NCBI GenBank assembly: GCA_014656495.1
Contig: BNCN01000004.1
Coordinates: 600,616 to 664,615 of the forward strand
Origin: Comamonas sp. KCTC 72670
GTDB lineage: Bacteria > Myxococcota > Myxococcia > Myxococcales > Myxococcaceae
Direction: 5' to 3'
Length of the DNA stretch: 64,000 nt
Below are positions 45,694 to 55,570 of the stretch, one piece after another. Made by a program: the position numbers and the translations under genes. Every line of letters starts with the position of its first letter. Positions within the stretch are counted from its first letter, which is position 1. The notes under the pieces were generated by a model. The model had not been told where the DNA came from, made no database searches, and worked only from the letters and a program-made list of their open reading frames with translations.

Positions 45694-46929
45694 ATGAGTC
45701 CTCGACATCTCAGTCGAAGCGAGTTCCTGGCCCTCACCGGGCTGCTCTCCGGGACCACCTTGTGGCCGCGCGGGACGTCGGCCGCGATGCCTCCCGCCAC
45801 GACAGCGCCTGCTGGGAAGCCCGCCACCGTCACGTCGAAGTCCGCCCCCGTGTCCACTGCGGCCTTGCGGCGAAGCTGCCGGGCGGCGCTGGCGCCCGGC
45901 GCCCCCGTGGACCCGGGCGCCGAGCTCATCCGCATTGGCGAGTGGATCCAGAGCAAGGGGCTGGAGCAGGACTTCTATGGGAACAGCGCGTTCATCGAGG
46001 AGTTCGAGGCGCGCGTCGCGAAGCTGCTCGGCGCCGAGGACGCGTGTTTCATGCCCACGGGCACCATGGGGCAGCTCATCGCGCTCCGCATCTACGCGGA
46101 CGCCAGCGGGAACCGGAGCGTGGGCCTGCACCCGTCCTCGCACCACGTGCTGCACGAGAACAACAGCCATGAGGTGCTGCACGGGCTGCGGGATGTCCTC
46201 ATCACGCCATGGAACCGGCCGGTGCTGGGCTCGGACGTCCGAGGGGCCCGCGAGCCGCTGGGGACGGTGAGCGTGGAGCTGCCAGTCCGCTGGCTGGGCG
46301 GGCAGCTCCCCACATGGGCGCAGCTCGAGGACCTCAAGCGGACGTGCCGCTCGCGGGGCGTGAAGCTCCACATGGATGGGGCGCGGCTGTGGGAGTGCCA
46401 GCCCTACTACCAGCGGTCCTACGCGGAGATCTGCCGCGGCTTCGACTCCGTCTACGTGTCCTTCTACAAGACGGTGGGGGCCCTGGGCGGGGCCGTGCTC
46501 GCCGGCAAGCGCGACTTCATCCGGAGCGCGCGCACGTGGCGGCACCGACACGGAGGGAACGTGTTCCAGATGCTCCCGTACGTGGCCTCCGCCGCGATGC
46601 GCCTCGATGACGCCCTGGCGCGAATCCCCGAACATGTCCGGCGCGCGAAGCTGCTCGCGGAGGCCCTGGCGGCGGATGAGCGCCTCACGGTGCTGCCCCG
46701 GCCGCCGGAGACGAACATGTTCCGCGTCTACCTCCGGGGCGACCCCACCGAGCTCTCCGTCAAGCGCGACCGCATCGCGCGCGAGGACAGGGTCTGGGTG
46801 GCCAACGGCTTTGGTCCCACGCGCGTGCCGGGCGTCTCGGAGACGGAGCTCCAGGTGAGCGACGAGCTGGGGGACGTGTCGGAGGAGGCCGCTGCCCAGG
46901 CGTTCCGGAAGCTGTTGTCCGCGGCCTGA
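45694..46929 (+). CDS. Threonine aldolase-like PLP enzyme with signal-like N-terminus
   Basis: 411 aa. Beta-eliminating lyase fold: the PLP lysine is Lys259 in FYKTVGALGG and HMDGARLW supplies the PLP-contacting Asp. Low-specificity threonine aldolases cleave threonine to glycine and acetaldehyde. Unlike usual cytoplasmic forms (about 340 aa), residues 1-60 resemble a signal or Ala/Pro-rich leader (SEFLALTGLLSGTTLWP). There is no twin-arginine pair. Start ATG 45694. Confidence 0.82.
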   Translation: MSPRHLSRSEFLALTGLLSGTTLWPRGTSAAMPPATTAPAGKPATVTSKSAPVSTAALRRSCRAALAPGAPVDPGAELIRIGEWIQSKGLEQDFYGNSAFIEEFEARVAKLLGAEDACFMPTGTMGQLIALRIYADASGNRSVGLHPSSHHVLHENNSHEVLHGLRDVLITPWNRPVLGSDVRGAREPLGTVSVELPVRWLGGQLPTWAQLEDLKRTCRSRGVKLHMDGARLWECQPYYQRSYAEICRGFDSVYVSFYKTVGALGGAVLAGKRDFIRSARTWRHRHGGNVFQMLPYVASAAMRLDDALARIPEHVRRAKLLAEALAADERLTVLPRPPETNMFRVYLRGDPTELSVKRDRIAREDRVWVANGFGPTRVPGVSETELQVSDELGDVSEEAAAQAFRKLLSAA

Positions 46930-47023
46930 ACGTGGAGCAGGCGGGCGGGCGAGCCCCGCGCGCTTCGCGGGAACATGCTCAGCGAGCGGCTTGCGGTGGG
47001 GCAGGGCCGCATTAGGTCAAGGT

Positions 47024-47218
47024 ATGACCGAAGTGAACGCGACCTCCCGTGACTACACGATTCCCGATGGATGCCCCGTGTGCTCGGCGGATCTGCCGGT
47101 GCGCGTCACGCCCTCGGGCCCCAACGCGGTGTGCAGGCACTGTGGGTGGCTGGGCCGGCCGCAGATCACGGTGACCCACCGCGGCCTGCGCGTCAGCTAC
47201 GACGGCGCGCAGGCCTGA
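47024..47218 (+). CDS. Small zinc-ribbon protein
   Basis: 64 aa. Two CxxC pairs (CPVC and CRHC) form a likely zinc ribbon. No recognised family. It begins 94 bp after the aldolase-like gene and its stop lies 4 bp from that of the convergent MFS gene. Too small for a firm call but codon use is typical. Confidence 0.6.
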   Translation: MTEVNATSRDYTIPDGCPVCSADLPVRVTPSGPNAVCRHCGWLGRPQITVTHRGLRVSYDGAQA

Positions 47219-47222
47219 GGCT

Positions 47223-48494
47223 TCAGCCCGTGGGGGCCGCGGGCGTCGCGGGCTGTTTCTTCGCGAAGGACTCCAGGCGGTCCACGTTGCGCAGCTCGGG
47301 GAAGGCCCAGGCCCAGATCGCGACCACGGCCAGCGTCCCCACGGCGCCCGCCACCACCGCGGGCACGGCGCCCACGTACTCGGCGAGCCCGCCCGCTCGG
47401 AACTCGCCCAGCTCGTTCGAGGCGCCGATACACATCATGTTCACCGAGCCCACCCGGCCGCGCATGTCGTCCGGCGTGGCCATCAGCTCCAGCGTGTGGC
47501 GGACGACGACGCTGATCATGTCCGCGGCGCCGGCCACCGCGAGCGCCAGCAGGGACAGGGGCAGGGAGCGGCTCATCCCGAAGACGAGCGTGGCCGCGCC
47601 GAAGATGCCGACCGCGATGAACATCTTCCGCCCGCTGTTGCCGCCCATCGGGCGCAGGGCCAGGAAGACGGCCACCACCGCCGCGCCCGCCGCCGGCGCG
47701 CACCGCAACAGGCCCAGACCCCAGGGCCCCGTGTGGAGGATGTCCCGCGCGTAGATGGGCAGCAGCGCCACCGCGCCACCGAAGAGCACGGCGAACAGGT
47801 CCAGGGTGATGCTGCCCAACAGCAGGCGCTGCCGTCGCACGAAGCCCAGGCCCGCGACCAGCGTGGCCAGGGACAGCGGCTCGGCGGAGGCGCGCCCGGT
47901 TCGTATCTTGAGCATGAGAATCCAGAGGACGGACAGCGCGCACAGCGTCGCGGAGGCCGCGTACGCCCCGGTGGCGCCGGCCCAGCCATAGAGGATGCCT
48001 CCCACGGCCGGGCCTCCAATGGTGGCCACCTGCCACGTGGTGGAGTTGATGGCCACCGCGCGCGTCAGGTGCTCCGGCGGCACCAGGTGCGGCGTGAGGG
48101 CTGAACCGGCCGGGGCGTGGAAGGCGCGCGCCGCGCCGAACAGGACCAGCACGCCGTAGACGAACCGCACGTCGTTGATGTGGCCCAGCGTGAAGGCGAG
48201 CAGCAGCAGGCTGCACAGCAGCATCACCGTCTGGCACACCGCCAGGATGGCGCGCCGGTCCACGCGGTCCGCGACCTGCCCACCGAAGAGGCACAGGGCG
48301 AGGAAGGGGATGAACTGCGCCAGCCCCGTGTACCCGAGCGCGAGCGCGCTGCCGGTGAGCTCGTAGATTTGCCAGCCGATGGCCACCGATTCGATCTGCA
48401 CCGCCAGCACCGCGCACAGGCGCGACAGCAGGTAGAAGCGAAAGTCCCGGTGATGGAAGATGGTGCGAGCGGGGACGACATCCCGATGTGTCAT
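47223..48494 (-). CDS. MFS transporter (EntS/MFS_3-like exporter)
   Basis: 423 aa, 12 predicted helices. GGQVADRVDRRAILAV is the MFS loop 2-3 signature; FHAPAGSALTPHLVP and VGGILYGWAG fit the MFS_3 branch, which exports siderophores or drugs. ATG at 48494 is chosen; a much longer reading to 49490 crosses the next gene and was rejected. Confidence 0.85.
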   Translation of the reverse strand: MTHRDVVPARTIFHHRDFRFYLLSRLCAVLAVQIESVAIGWQIYELTGSALALGYTGLAQFIPFLALCLFGGQVADRVDRRAILAVCQTVMLLCSLLLLAFTLGHINDVRFVYGVLVLFGAARAFHAPAGSALTPHLVPPEHLTRAVAINSTTWQVATIGGPAVGGILYGWAGATGAYAASATLCALSVLWILMLKIRTGRASAEPLSLATLVAGLGFVRRQRLLLGSITLDLFAVLFGGAVALLPIYARDILHTGPWGLGLLRCAPAAGAAVVAVFLALRPMGGNSGRKMFIAVGIFGAATLVFGMSRSLPLSLLALAVAGAADMISVVVRHTLELMATPDDMRGRVGSVNMMCIGASNELGEFRAGGLAEYVGAVPAVVAGAVGTLAVVAIWAWAFPELRNVDRLESFAKKQPATPAAPTG

Positions 48495-48608
48495 GCTGGC
48501 GCCGCTGTAATCCAGGGCCGCGCCGCGCGCCACAGCCGACGAGGTGCCGCCCTGGCTGACTGCCTGCAGACGGGTATGCCCAGGTCGTCGTGATACCTTC
48601 CTTTCCCC

Positions 48609-49511
48609 ATGAGCACGGAATCGAAGGACGCGGCGGCGCCGGCCTCGCGCCCGGTGCGGAAGGATGTCCTGCCGTTCGATGGGACGTTGAGCGAGACCGC
48701 CGTTGAGTTCATGGCCGGCTACGGCGCCCTGCTGTTCCTGGTCGCCCAGCTCCTTCCAGCGTTGGACGGAAAGGCGCTCGACTTGAAGCGCGTGGCGCTG
48801 GCGGCGCTGGCGGTCCCGGTCGGCCTCTACTGCATCGCCTGGGGGCGCGCGCGCCGGCTCCAGCGGAAGCGGGAACGCGCCGAACTCGAAGCCTCCATCC
48901 CGAAGGAGGACTGGATTCAGGGAGACCCCCTGTCCGCGGTCGCGTCCGCCATGGCGGGAGACCGGTTGTCGGCGGTTCGCCAGGGCTTCGTCGAGTCCGT
49001 CCGAGCACCCGAGGAGCAGGGGGCTCCCGCGCGCTTCGACCGCGTTCAATTCGTCCGCGACGGTGTCTCCATGGTTGCCTACGAGAGCCGCTACGCCTCG
49101 TGGTCGGCCACCCCCTTGAACGAGCGGGGGCCGGACCTGGCTTTCCACATCCATCCTTATTGGCGGGTGCGGGCCGAGGTGGCCTCGACCACTGCCTTCG
49201 CCATCCACGCCAGGACGCCGCCCGTCACGTGGCACCTGAAGCCCCAGGAGGACCCCGTCCCGGCCACCTTCGAAGCCACCTTCGAAATCCACGACACGTC
49301 CGGCTGGGTCCAGGGGCATTTCCCAGATGCGCTTCGCGCGCTGATGCTCCAGCGCCCCGCGTTCTATGTCCGGTGCCGCCATGGTCGGGTGGAGTGCCTC
49401 TGGCCGCGGCATGTCGTGGGCGTCACGCACTCCCGCTTCGAGGACGCCGCGTTCATCGTCGCCGCGCTCGTTCGTCTCCTGGACTCGCAACCGCAGGCGA
49501 GGCGGGGCTGA
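48609..49511 (+). CDS. Hypothetical membrane protein
   Basis: 300 aa. Two hydrophobic segments near residues 32-53 and 61-77, then a basic juxtamembrane run and a soluble domain of about 200 residues (FDRVQFVRDGVSMVAYESR, HIHPYWRVRAEVASTTAFAIH). Family not recognised. Divergent from the MFS gene. Confidence 0.7.
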   Translation: MSTESKDAAAPASRPVRKDVLPFDGTLSETAVEFMAGYGALLFLVAQLLPALDGKALDLKRVALAALAVPVGLYCIAWGRARRLQRKRERAELEASIPKEDWIQGDPLSAVASAMAGDRLSAVRQGFVESVRAPEEQGAPARFDRVQFVRDGVSMVAYESRYASWSATPLNERGPDLAFHIHPYWRVRAEVASTTAFAIHARTPPVTWHLKPQEDPVPATFEATFEIHDTSGWVQGHFPDALRALMLQRPAFYVRCRHGRVECLWPRHVVGVTHSRFEDAAFIVAALVRLLDSQPQARRG

Positions 49512-49565
49512 AGCCGCGGCGCGTTTGGTGGGCCCGCTCGCGCCGTGCTACCCCATGGCCCCATC

Positions 49566-50177
49566 ATGAGCCCGACGAAGAAAGCCCCCGCGAAGAAGGC
49601 TCCCGCCGCCGAGCTGCCCATCCTGGCCTTCGCCACCCCCGCGGACGTGTCCGTGTGGTTGGAGAAGCACCACGCCTCCGAGCGCGGCTTCTGGCTCAAG
49701 CTGGCGAAGAAGGGCAGCGGCATCGCCTCCGTCACCTATGCGGAGGCGCTCGACGTGGCGCTCGAGTGGGGCTGGATTGACGGCCAGAAGCAGTCCTTCG
49801 ACGACACCGCGTGGCTCCAGAAGTTCACGCCTCGGGGCCCGCGGAGCGTCTGGTCCAAGGTCAACTGCGCCAAGGTGGAGGCGCTCCTCGCCGCGGGCCG
49901 GATGAAGCCCTCCGGAATGGCGGCCGTGGAGAAGGCCCGCCAGGACGGCCGCTGGGACGCCGCCTACGAATCCCAGAGCAAGGCCACCGTGCCCGAGGAC
50001 CTGGCCCAGGCCCTGGCCGCGAACGCCCGGGCCTCGGCGTACTTCGCCACGCTCAACGCGGCCAATCGCTACGCCATCCTCTGGCGCGTGCACACCGCGA
50101 AGAAGGCGGAGACACGCGCGCGCCGCATCGAGCAGTTCGTGGAGATGCTCGCCCGGCACGAGTCGCTTCACGCCTGA
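49566..50177 (+). CDS. YdeI/OmpD-associated family protein
   Basis: 203 aa. After a Lys/Ala/Pro-rich leader the YdeI pattern follows: WLEKHHASERGFWLKLAKKG, YAEALDVALEWGWIDGQ and FTPRGPRSVWSKVN. Members are implicated in bacteriocin or stress protection; biochemical role unknown. ATG at 49566; a GTG at 49545 is possible. Confidence 0.85.
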   Translation: MSPTKKAPAKKAPAAELPILAFATPADVSVWLEKHHASERGFWLKLAKKGSGIASVTYAEALDVALEWGWIDGQKQSFDDTAWLQKFTPRGPRSVWSKVNCAKVEALLAAGRMKPSGMAAVEKARQDGRWDAAYESQSKATVPEDLAQALAANARASAYFATLNAANRYAILWRVHTAKKAETRARRIEQFVEMLARHESLHA

Positions 50178-50451
50178 GCCGGGCAGGGCTGGGTAAGCCC
50201 CCTGGCGCCGCCCGTGGGTGTCGGTCCTCCGCGCGGTGGACCCGCCGGAAATCCGGCACCCCTGCCGGATGCCCGGCGGCCGCGTCTTCATCTTTTTTCA
50301 CGAGAAGGCGACGTGGGGGGCGTGGCACGGTGCGTTTCGTCTCCAGTTGGGAGGAGACCTGCCCCGGAGGGTGGCCGGATCCGGTGGCACTACCATTGCT
50401 GAGCGCTGGGCACGTTGAACCGCTCAGCGCACGCCAAGGGGAAGGCACTCC

Positions 50452-50649
50452 ATGTTTCTCGACATGTATCTGTACTACGGTCTGCCGCTGCGGCCCGCGC
50501 CGCGCCGCGCCGCGACTGCCGCCTCCCCCGTGAGGGAGGCCTCCAAGGAACGGACGACCGAGACGGAGCGCGCTGTCCGGGGGGCCCGCAAGGCGGAGCG
50601 GATGCCTCAGCTTCATGTCATCGAGGGAGACGCGGCGGACGCTCCCTGA
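50452..50649 (+). CDS. Small hypothetical protein upstream of histidine kinase
   Basis: 65 aa, starting MFLDMYLYYGLPLRPAPRRA, with a Glu/Arg/Lys-rich rear half. An AAGGGGAAGG stretch lies upstream of the ATG. It ends 29 bp before the kinase start in the same direction. It may be a real small gene or chance. Confidence 0.4.
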   Translation: MFLDMYLYYGLPLRPAPRRAATAASPVREASKERTTETERAVRGARKAERMPQLHVIEGDAADAP

Positions 50650-50678
50650 GCAGCGCGGTTTCAGCGGAAGGGACCGTC

Positions 50679-52016
50679 ATGGACCCACGGACCCAAGCCA
50701 TCGTCGAAGACCTGCAGCTCAAACACTTTGGCCCCTTGTTCGGCCGGTTGATTCGCTACCGCCTGGGGATTCCGGTCGTGCTGTTGGTCTCCTCGGTGCT
50801 CGTCGCGCTCCTGGATGGGGCGCCCTGGCGTTGTGCCTTCATGGGGTTGGTGGGCGTGGGGGCCTTCGCGCTCTTCTTCCATGAGTTCCGCCGCTACGAA
50901 CGCGACGGCTTCAGCGCCCAGTCCATCCACACCAACCTCTGGGCGGGGCAGCTCATCCTCCAATGCGTCATCGTGGGGACGGGGGGCATCGCGAGTCCCG
51001 TCCTGGCCGCCGCGCTGCCCCTGGGCTTCCTGTCGAGCCTCGCGGCGTCCCGCGAAGAGCGGCGGTGGCTGCTGGGCATGCAACTGGCGTGGCTGCTGGT
51101 CGTCTCCATCGTCCAGGTCTCCGGGCTGGTTCCGGGGTTGCCACTGCGCTTCATGGGCGCCCCATCGTCCGCGCTGCTCTCCACCTGCGCGGCGGTGACG
51201 GCCTTGGCGCTCGTCGTCAGCACCGCCGCGGGCAGCGCCGTTCGGACCACGTTCGACAACATGATGACCGAGGTGTTCGCGGGCCGCGACGAGCTGCTCG
51301 CCACGCACCGCTCCTATGCCGGCGCCCTGGAGGCCATGTCCGGCGAGATCGCCCACGAGCTGAAGAACCCGCTGGCCACCGTGAAGGGCCTCACGCAGCT
51401 CATGGCGCGGGAGGCGGGCCGGCCTCAACCCGCCGAGCGGCTCCAGGTGCTCGCCGGAGAGGTGGTGCGCATGCAGGGCATCCTGGAGGAGTTCCTCAAC
51501 TTCACCCGGCCCCTGGTGCCGCTGACCGTGTGCCGCGTGGACCTGGGCGCGCTGTGTGACGAAGCCCTGGTGCTGCACGAGGGCCTCGCGGCGGGGCAGG
51601 GCGTGCGCCTGGAGCGCGTGGGCTCGGAGGCGGTGGACGCGGTGTGTGACCCGCGCAAGGTGAAGCAGGTGATGATGAACCTGCTCCACAACGCCATCGA
51701 GGCGTGCCCGTCGCAGGGCCGGGTGACCGTGACGGTGTGCGCCCCCCGGCCGGGTGAGGCCCACGTCGCGGTGCGGGACACCGGCCCGGGGCTGGCGACG
51801 GAGCTCGGGGGGCGGGCCTTCGACGCCGGCGTCACCACCAAGGCGAAGGGCTCGGGGCTGGGGCTGACGGTGGCCCGGGCCCTGGCGCGGCAGCATGGAG
51901 GCGACGTCACGCTGGCGAACGCCGTGGGCGGTGGCTGCGAAGCCGTCATGGTGCTCCCGCGAGAGCTCCCGGCGGAGCTGATGGGCCCGGTGCAAGGAGT
52001 CGCGCATGTCGGATGA
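50679..52016 (+). CDS. Sensor histidine kinase
   Basis: 445 aa. Five or so N-terminal transmembrane segments (to about residue 185), then a dimerization domain with GEIAHELKNPL (His226) and an ATPase domain with MMNLLHNAIEA (N box), DTGPGLA and GSGLGLT (G boxes). A membrane-sensing kinase of NtrB-like ordering; overlaps the sigma-54 regulator by 11 bp, so they are a cognate pair. Start ATG 50679. Confidence 0.93.
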   Translation: MDPRTQAIVEDLQLKHFGPLFGRLIRYRLGIPVVLLVSSVLVALLDGAPWRCAFMGLVGVGAFALFFHEFRRYERDGFSAQSIHTNLWAGQLILQCVIVGTGGIASPVLAAALPLGFLSSLAASREERRWLLGMQLAWLLVVSIVQVSGLVPGLPLRFMGAPSSALLSTCAAVTALALVVSTAAGSAVRTTFDNMMTEVFAGRDELLATHRSYAGALEAMSGEIAHELKNPLATVKGLTQLMAREAGRPQPAERLQVLAGEVVRMQGILEEFLNFTRPLVPLTVCRVDLGALCDEALVLHEGLAAGQGVRLERVGSEAVDAVCDPRKVKQVMMNLLHNAIEACPSQGRVTVTVCAPRPGEAHVAVRDTGPGLATELGGRAFDAGVTTKAKGSGLGLTVARALARQHGGDVTLANAVGGGCEAVMVLPRELPAELMGPVQGVAHVG

Positions 52017-53418
52017 GGCCTCGGCCGAGCCCCGGCCCGCCGCGCGCATCCTGGTGGTGGATGATGACGCGGGCGTCCGCTTCACGCTTCGGGAGCTGCT
52101 CAGGAGCCTGCCTGGCGTGGAGGTGAACGACGCGGTGGACGGCGCGGACGCGCTGGAGAAGCTGTCGGAGCATCCCCACGACCTCATCATCTCCGATCTG
52201 CGCATGCCGCGGATGGACGGCATGGCGCTGGTCCGGCGGCTGAGCACGTTCCCCACCGCGCCGCGCGTCATCGTCATCACCGCGCATGGCTCGGAGCGCT
52301 TCGCGGTGGAGGCGATGAAGGCGGGGGCCTACGACTACTTCCGCAAGCCCTTCGACGTGGACGAGCTGCTGGCCGTGGTCACCCGCGCGCTGGAGTCCGT
52401 GCGGCTTCGCGAGGAGAACGCGAGGCTGTCGGGCGAGCTGAACCTGTCCCGCTCACTGGTGTTCAGCTCCGAGCCCATGGCGCGGCTCGCGCAGCTCGTC
52501 CATCTGGCGGGCTCTCGCGACGTGACGGTGCTCCTCTGCGGCGAGAGCGGCACGGGCAAGGAGCGGGTGGCGGACGCGCTCGTCCGGGCCTCGCCGCGGG
52601 CGAGCCGGCCCTTCCTGCGCTTCAACTGCGCGGCCCTCACGGAGGAGCTGGCGGAGGCCGAGCTGTTTGGCCACGCCCGGGGCGCCTTCACGGGCGCGCA
52701 CCGCTCGCGCCTGGGCCTCTTCCGCGAGGCGGATGGCGGCACGCTGCTGCTCGACGAGGTGGGCGAGCTGGCCCCCACGCTCCAGGCGCGGCTGCTGCGC
52801 GTCCTCCAGGAGGGCGAGGTCCGGCCGGTGGGGGAGGACCGGCCCGTGAAGGTGAACGTGCGCATCATCGCCGCCACCCACAGGGACCTGCGCCGCATGG
52901 CGACGGAGGGCGCGTTCCGCGAGGACCTCTACTACCGGCTCAACGTGGTGCAGCTCCGGGTGCCGCCGCTGCGGGAGCGGCCCGAGGACATCCCCGTCCT
53001 GGCGCGCCTGTTCCTGGACCGGTTCATCGACCGGTTCCACACGGGCCCCCTGAAGATGCCCGACGGCTTCTTCGAACGGCTGCGCGCCCTCCCATGGCCC
53101 GGCAACGTGCGCGAGCTGGAGAACACCCTGGAGAGCCTGGTGGCCCTGTCCAGCGGCGGCGTGCTGAACCTGGAGCAACTGCCCGCGGCCGGGCCCGTGG
53201 CGGAGACGGCCCGGCCCGCCGCGCCGCAGGAGGCGCCCCTGGGCGCGGGGCTCAAGGAGCGCGTGGAGGCCTATGAGCGCGGGCTCGTCCTGGACGCGCT
53301 GCGCATGGCGTCGGGAAACCGCAGCGAAGCGGCGCGTCGGCTGGGCATTGGCCGGGCCACCCTCCACGACAAGCTGCGCAAGTACGGGCTGGACGACGGC
53401 GGGGAAGAGCGGATGTGA
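52006..53418 (+). CDS. NtrC-family sigma-54 response regulator
   Basis: 470 aa. Receiver (Asp64 in ISDLRMPRMDG), AAA+ domain with Walker A GESGTGKE (Lys185) and the sigma-54 loop GAFTGA at 226-231, and a C-terminal Fis-type helix-turn-helix (RSEAARRLGIGRATLHDKLR). It activates sigma-54 promoters after phosphorylation by its 11-bp-overlapping kinase. Targets not visible here. Confidence 0.94.
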   Translation: MSDEASAEPRPAARILVVDDDAGVRFTLRELLRSLPGVEVNDAVDGADALEKLSEHPHDLIISDLRMPRMDGMALVRRLSTFPTAPRVIVITAHGSERFAVEAMKAGAYDYFRKPFDVDELLAVVTRALESVRLREENARLSGELNLSRSLVFSSEPMARLAQLVHLAGSRDVTVLLCGESGTGKERVADALVRASPRASRPFLRFNCAALTEELAEAELFGHARGAFTGAHRSRLGLFREADGGTLLLDEVGELAPTLQARLLRVLQEGEVRPVGEDRPVKVNVRIIAATHRDLRRMATEGAFREDLYYRLNVVQLRVPPLRERPEDIPVLARLFLDRFIDRFHTGPLKMPDGFFERLRALPWPGNVRELENTLESLVALSSGGVLNLEQLPAAGPVAETARPAAPQEAPLGAGLKERVEAYERGLVLDALRMASGNRSEAARRLGIGRATLHDKLRKYGLDDGGEERM

Positions 53419-53487
53419 TTCCGGGAACAAGCAGGCGGCCAGGCTGTTGCGGGCCGGCTGTCCTGCATCCTCGTTCCTGGAGCGTCC

Positions 53488-55425
53488 ATGCATCCCGTGT
53501 CTCGACGCCTCGCGGCGGTCCTCCTGGCCTGCGCCGCGGGCTCGGCGCAGGCCCAGTCCACCGCGCAGGCCCCGAAGCGCCCCGCGGGTCCGTCACAAGA
53601 GCGGACGGAGCGCGTCCGGTCGCAGTTCACCAAGTACGAGTACCGCATCCCCATGCGCGACGGGACGCGCCTCTTCACGTCCGTCTACGTGCCGGCGGAC
53701 GCCTCGCCCGGGAAGCGCTACCCCATCCTGCTGGTGCGCACGCCGTACACGGTCGCGCCGTATGGCGTGGACCGCTATCCGCCAGCGCTGGGACCCACCG
53801 AGGCGTTCGAGAAGGAAGGCTTCATCTTCGCCTTCCAGGACGTGCGCGGCCGCAACATGTCGGAGGGCGAGTTCGTCAACGTCCGGCCGCACAAGGCGAA
53901 GAAGTCCGGCGCGAAGGACTTCGACGAGAGCACCGACACGTACGACACCATCGAGTGGCTGGTGAAGCGCGTGGCGAACAACAACGGCCGCGTGGGCCAG
54001 TATGGGATTTCCTACCCCGGCTTCTACGCGTCCGCGGGCGCCATCGACTCGCACCCGGCGCTCAAGGCGGTGTCCCCCCAGGCGCCCATCGCCGACTGGT
54101 TCTGGGACGACATGCACCGCAATGGTGCCTTCAACCTGTCGCTCGCGTTCGGCTTCTTCTCGTCCTTCGGCAAGCCGCGGCCCCAGCCCACGGACAGCGA
54201 GGACTGGCAGCGCTTCGACCACGGCACGCCGGACGGCTACCAGTTCTTCCTGGACCTCGGCCCGCTGAGCAACGCGGACACGAAGTACTTCAAGGGCGAC
54301 GTCGCGTTCTGGAAGGAGGTCGCGGCGCATCCCAACTACGACGCCTTCTGGCAGGCCCGGAACCTGCTGCCGCACCTGAAGAACATCAAGGCGGCCGTGC
54401 TCACGGTGGGCGGCTGGTACGACACCGAGGACCTCTACGGCCCGCTCCAGACGTACGCGGCCATCGAGAAGCAGAACCCGGGTATCGCCAACACCCTCAT
54501 CATGGGCCCCTGGCCCCATGGCGGCTGGCAGCGCGGCGACGGCGAGTCCCTGGGCGACGCGGACTTCGGCTTCGCCACGAGCGCGGCCTACCAGACGCTG
54601 GCCCTGGACTTCTTCAAGCACCACCTCAAGGGCGGCCCGAAGCCGGACGTGCCCGAGGCGATGGTGTTCGAGACGGGCGCCAACCGCTGGCGCCGCTTCG
54701 ACACCTGGCCGCCCAAGGGGCTGCGCCAGACGCGGCTCTACTTCCAGCCCAAGGGCGGGCTGTCTCCCCAGGCCCCCAAGGTGGCCGGCACCGCCTTCGC
54801 CGAGTACGTGAGCGACCCGGACAAGCCCGTGCCCTACACGCAGGAGCTCACCACGGGCTGGAGCAAGAACTACATGACGGAGGACCAGCGCTTCGCCGCG
54901 CGCCGGCCCGACGTGCTGGTGTTCGAGACCGAGCCCCTGGAGCAGGACCTCACCGTGGCCGGGCCGCTGGAGGCGGAGCTGTGGGTGTCCACCACCGGGA
55001 CGGACGCGGACTGGGTGGTGAAGCTGGTGGACGTCAACCCGGGCAAGGTGCGCGGCTGGCGCAGGGGCGACGAGGAGAAGGGCGTGAAGAACCGGGGACA
55101 TCAGCAGACGCTGGTGCGCGGCGAGCCCTTCCGCGGCCGGTTCCGCGAGAGCTTCAGCGAGCCCAAGCCCTTCAAGCCCGGCGAGGTGACGAAGGTGCGC
55201 TTCACCCTCAACGACGTGTTCCACACCTTCCAGCGCGGCCACCGCGTGATGATTCAGGTCCAGTCGAGCTGGTTCCCGTTCATCGACCGCAACCCCCAGA
55301 CGTACGTGCCCAACATATTCGAGGCGAAGGAGGAGCACTTCGTCCGCGCCTTCCACCGCGTCTACCACTCGGCGGCGAATCCGAGCTTCGTCCAGGTGGG
55401 CGTGCTCCCCGCGTTGGACGAGTAG
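53488..55425 (+). CDS. Secreted CocE/NonD family hydrolase
   Basis: 645 aa. Signal peptide (ending SAQAQ). X-Pro-dipeptidyl-peptidase-like fold: GISYPG holds the nucleophile Ser175, and the C-terminal jelly-roll segment (GPLEAELWVSTTGTDADWVV) is typical. Members cleave acyl esters such as cocaine or act as Xaa-Pro peptidases or glutaryl-acylases. Start ATG 53488. Located 69 bp after the two-component regulator. Confidence 0.88.
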   Translation: MHPVSRRLAAVLLACAAGSAQAQSTAQAPKRPAGPSQERTERVRSQFTKYEYRIPMRDGTRLFTSVYVPADASPGKRYPILLVRTPYTVAPYGVDRYPPALGPTEAFEKEGFIFAFQDVRGRNMSEGEFVNVRPHKAKKSGAKDFDESTDTYDTIEWLVKRVANNNGRVGQYGISYPGFYASAGAIDSHPALKAVSPQAPIADWFWDDMHRNGAFNLSLAFGFFSSFGKPRPQPTDSEDWQRFDHGTPDGYQFFLDLGPLSNADTKYFKGDVAFWKEVAAHPNYDAFWQARNLLPHLKNIKAAVLTVGGWYDTEDLYGPLQTYAAIEKQNPGIANTLIMGPWPHGGWQRGDGESLGDADFGFATSAAYQTLALDFFKHHLKGGPKPDVPEAMVFETGANRWRRFDTWPPKGLRQTRLYFQPKGGLSPQAPKVAGTAFAEYVSDPDKPVPYTQELTTGWSKNYMTEDQRFAARRPDVLVFETEPLEQDLTVAGPLEAELWVSTTGTDADWVVKLVDVNPGKVRGWRRGDEEKGVKNRGHQQTLVRGEPFRGRFRESFSEPKPFKPGEVTKVRFTLNDVFHTFQRGHRVMIQVQSSWFPFIDRNPQTYVPNIFEAKEEHFVRAFHRVYHSAANPSFVQVGVLPALDE

Positions 55426-55570
55426 CGCGGCACACCGACGCCCGCCGTGCGCTCCGCCATCAGAGCGGCTTCTGTACAACGGTGGTGAGAAGGGCGTTCT
55501 CGTGGGGGTGGGGGCCTCGTGTTCCTGCTACCCTGGGCCTTCACGCGGTGGAACCCGAAGCGGGAGGGGC

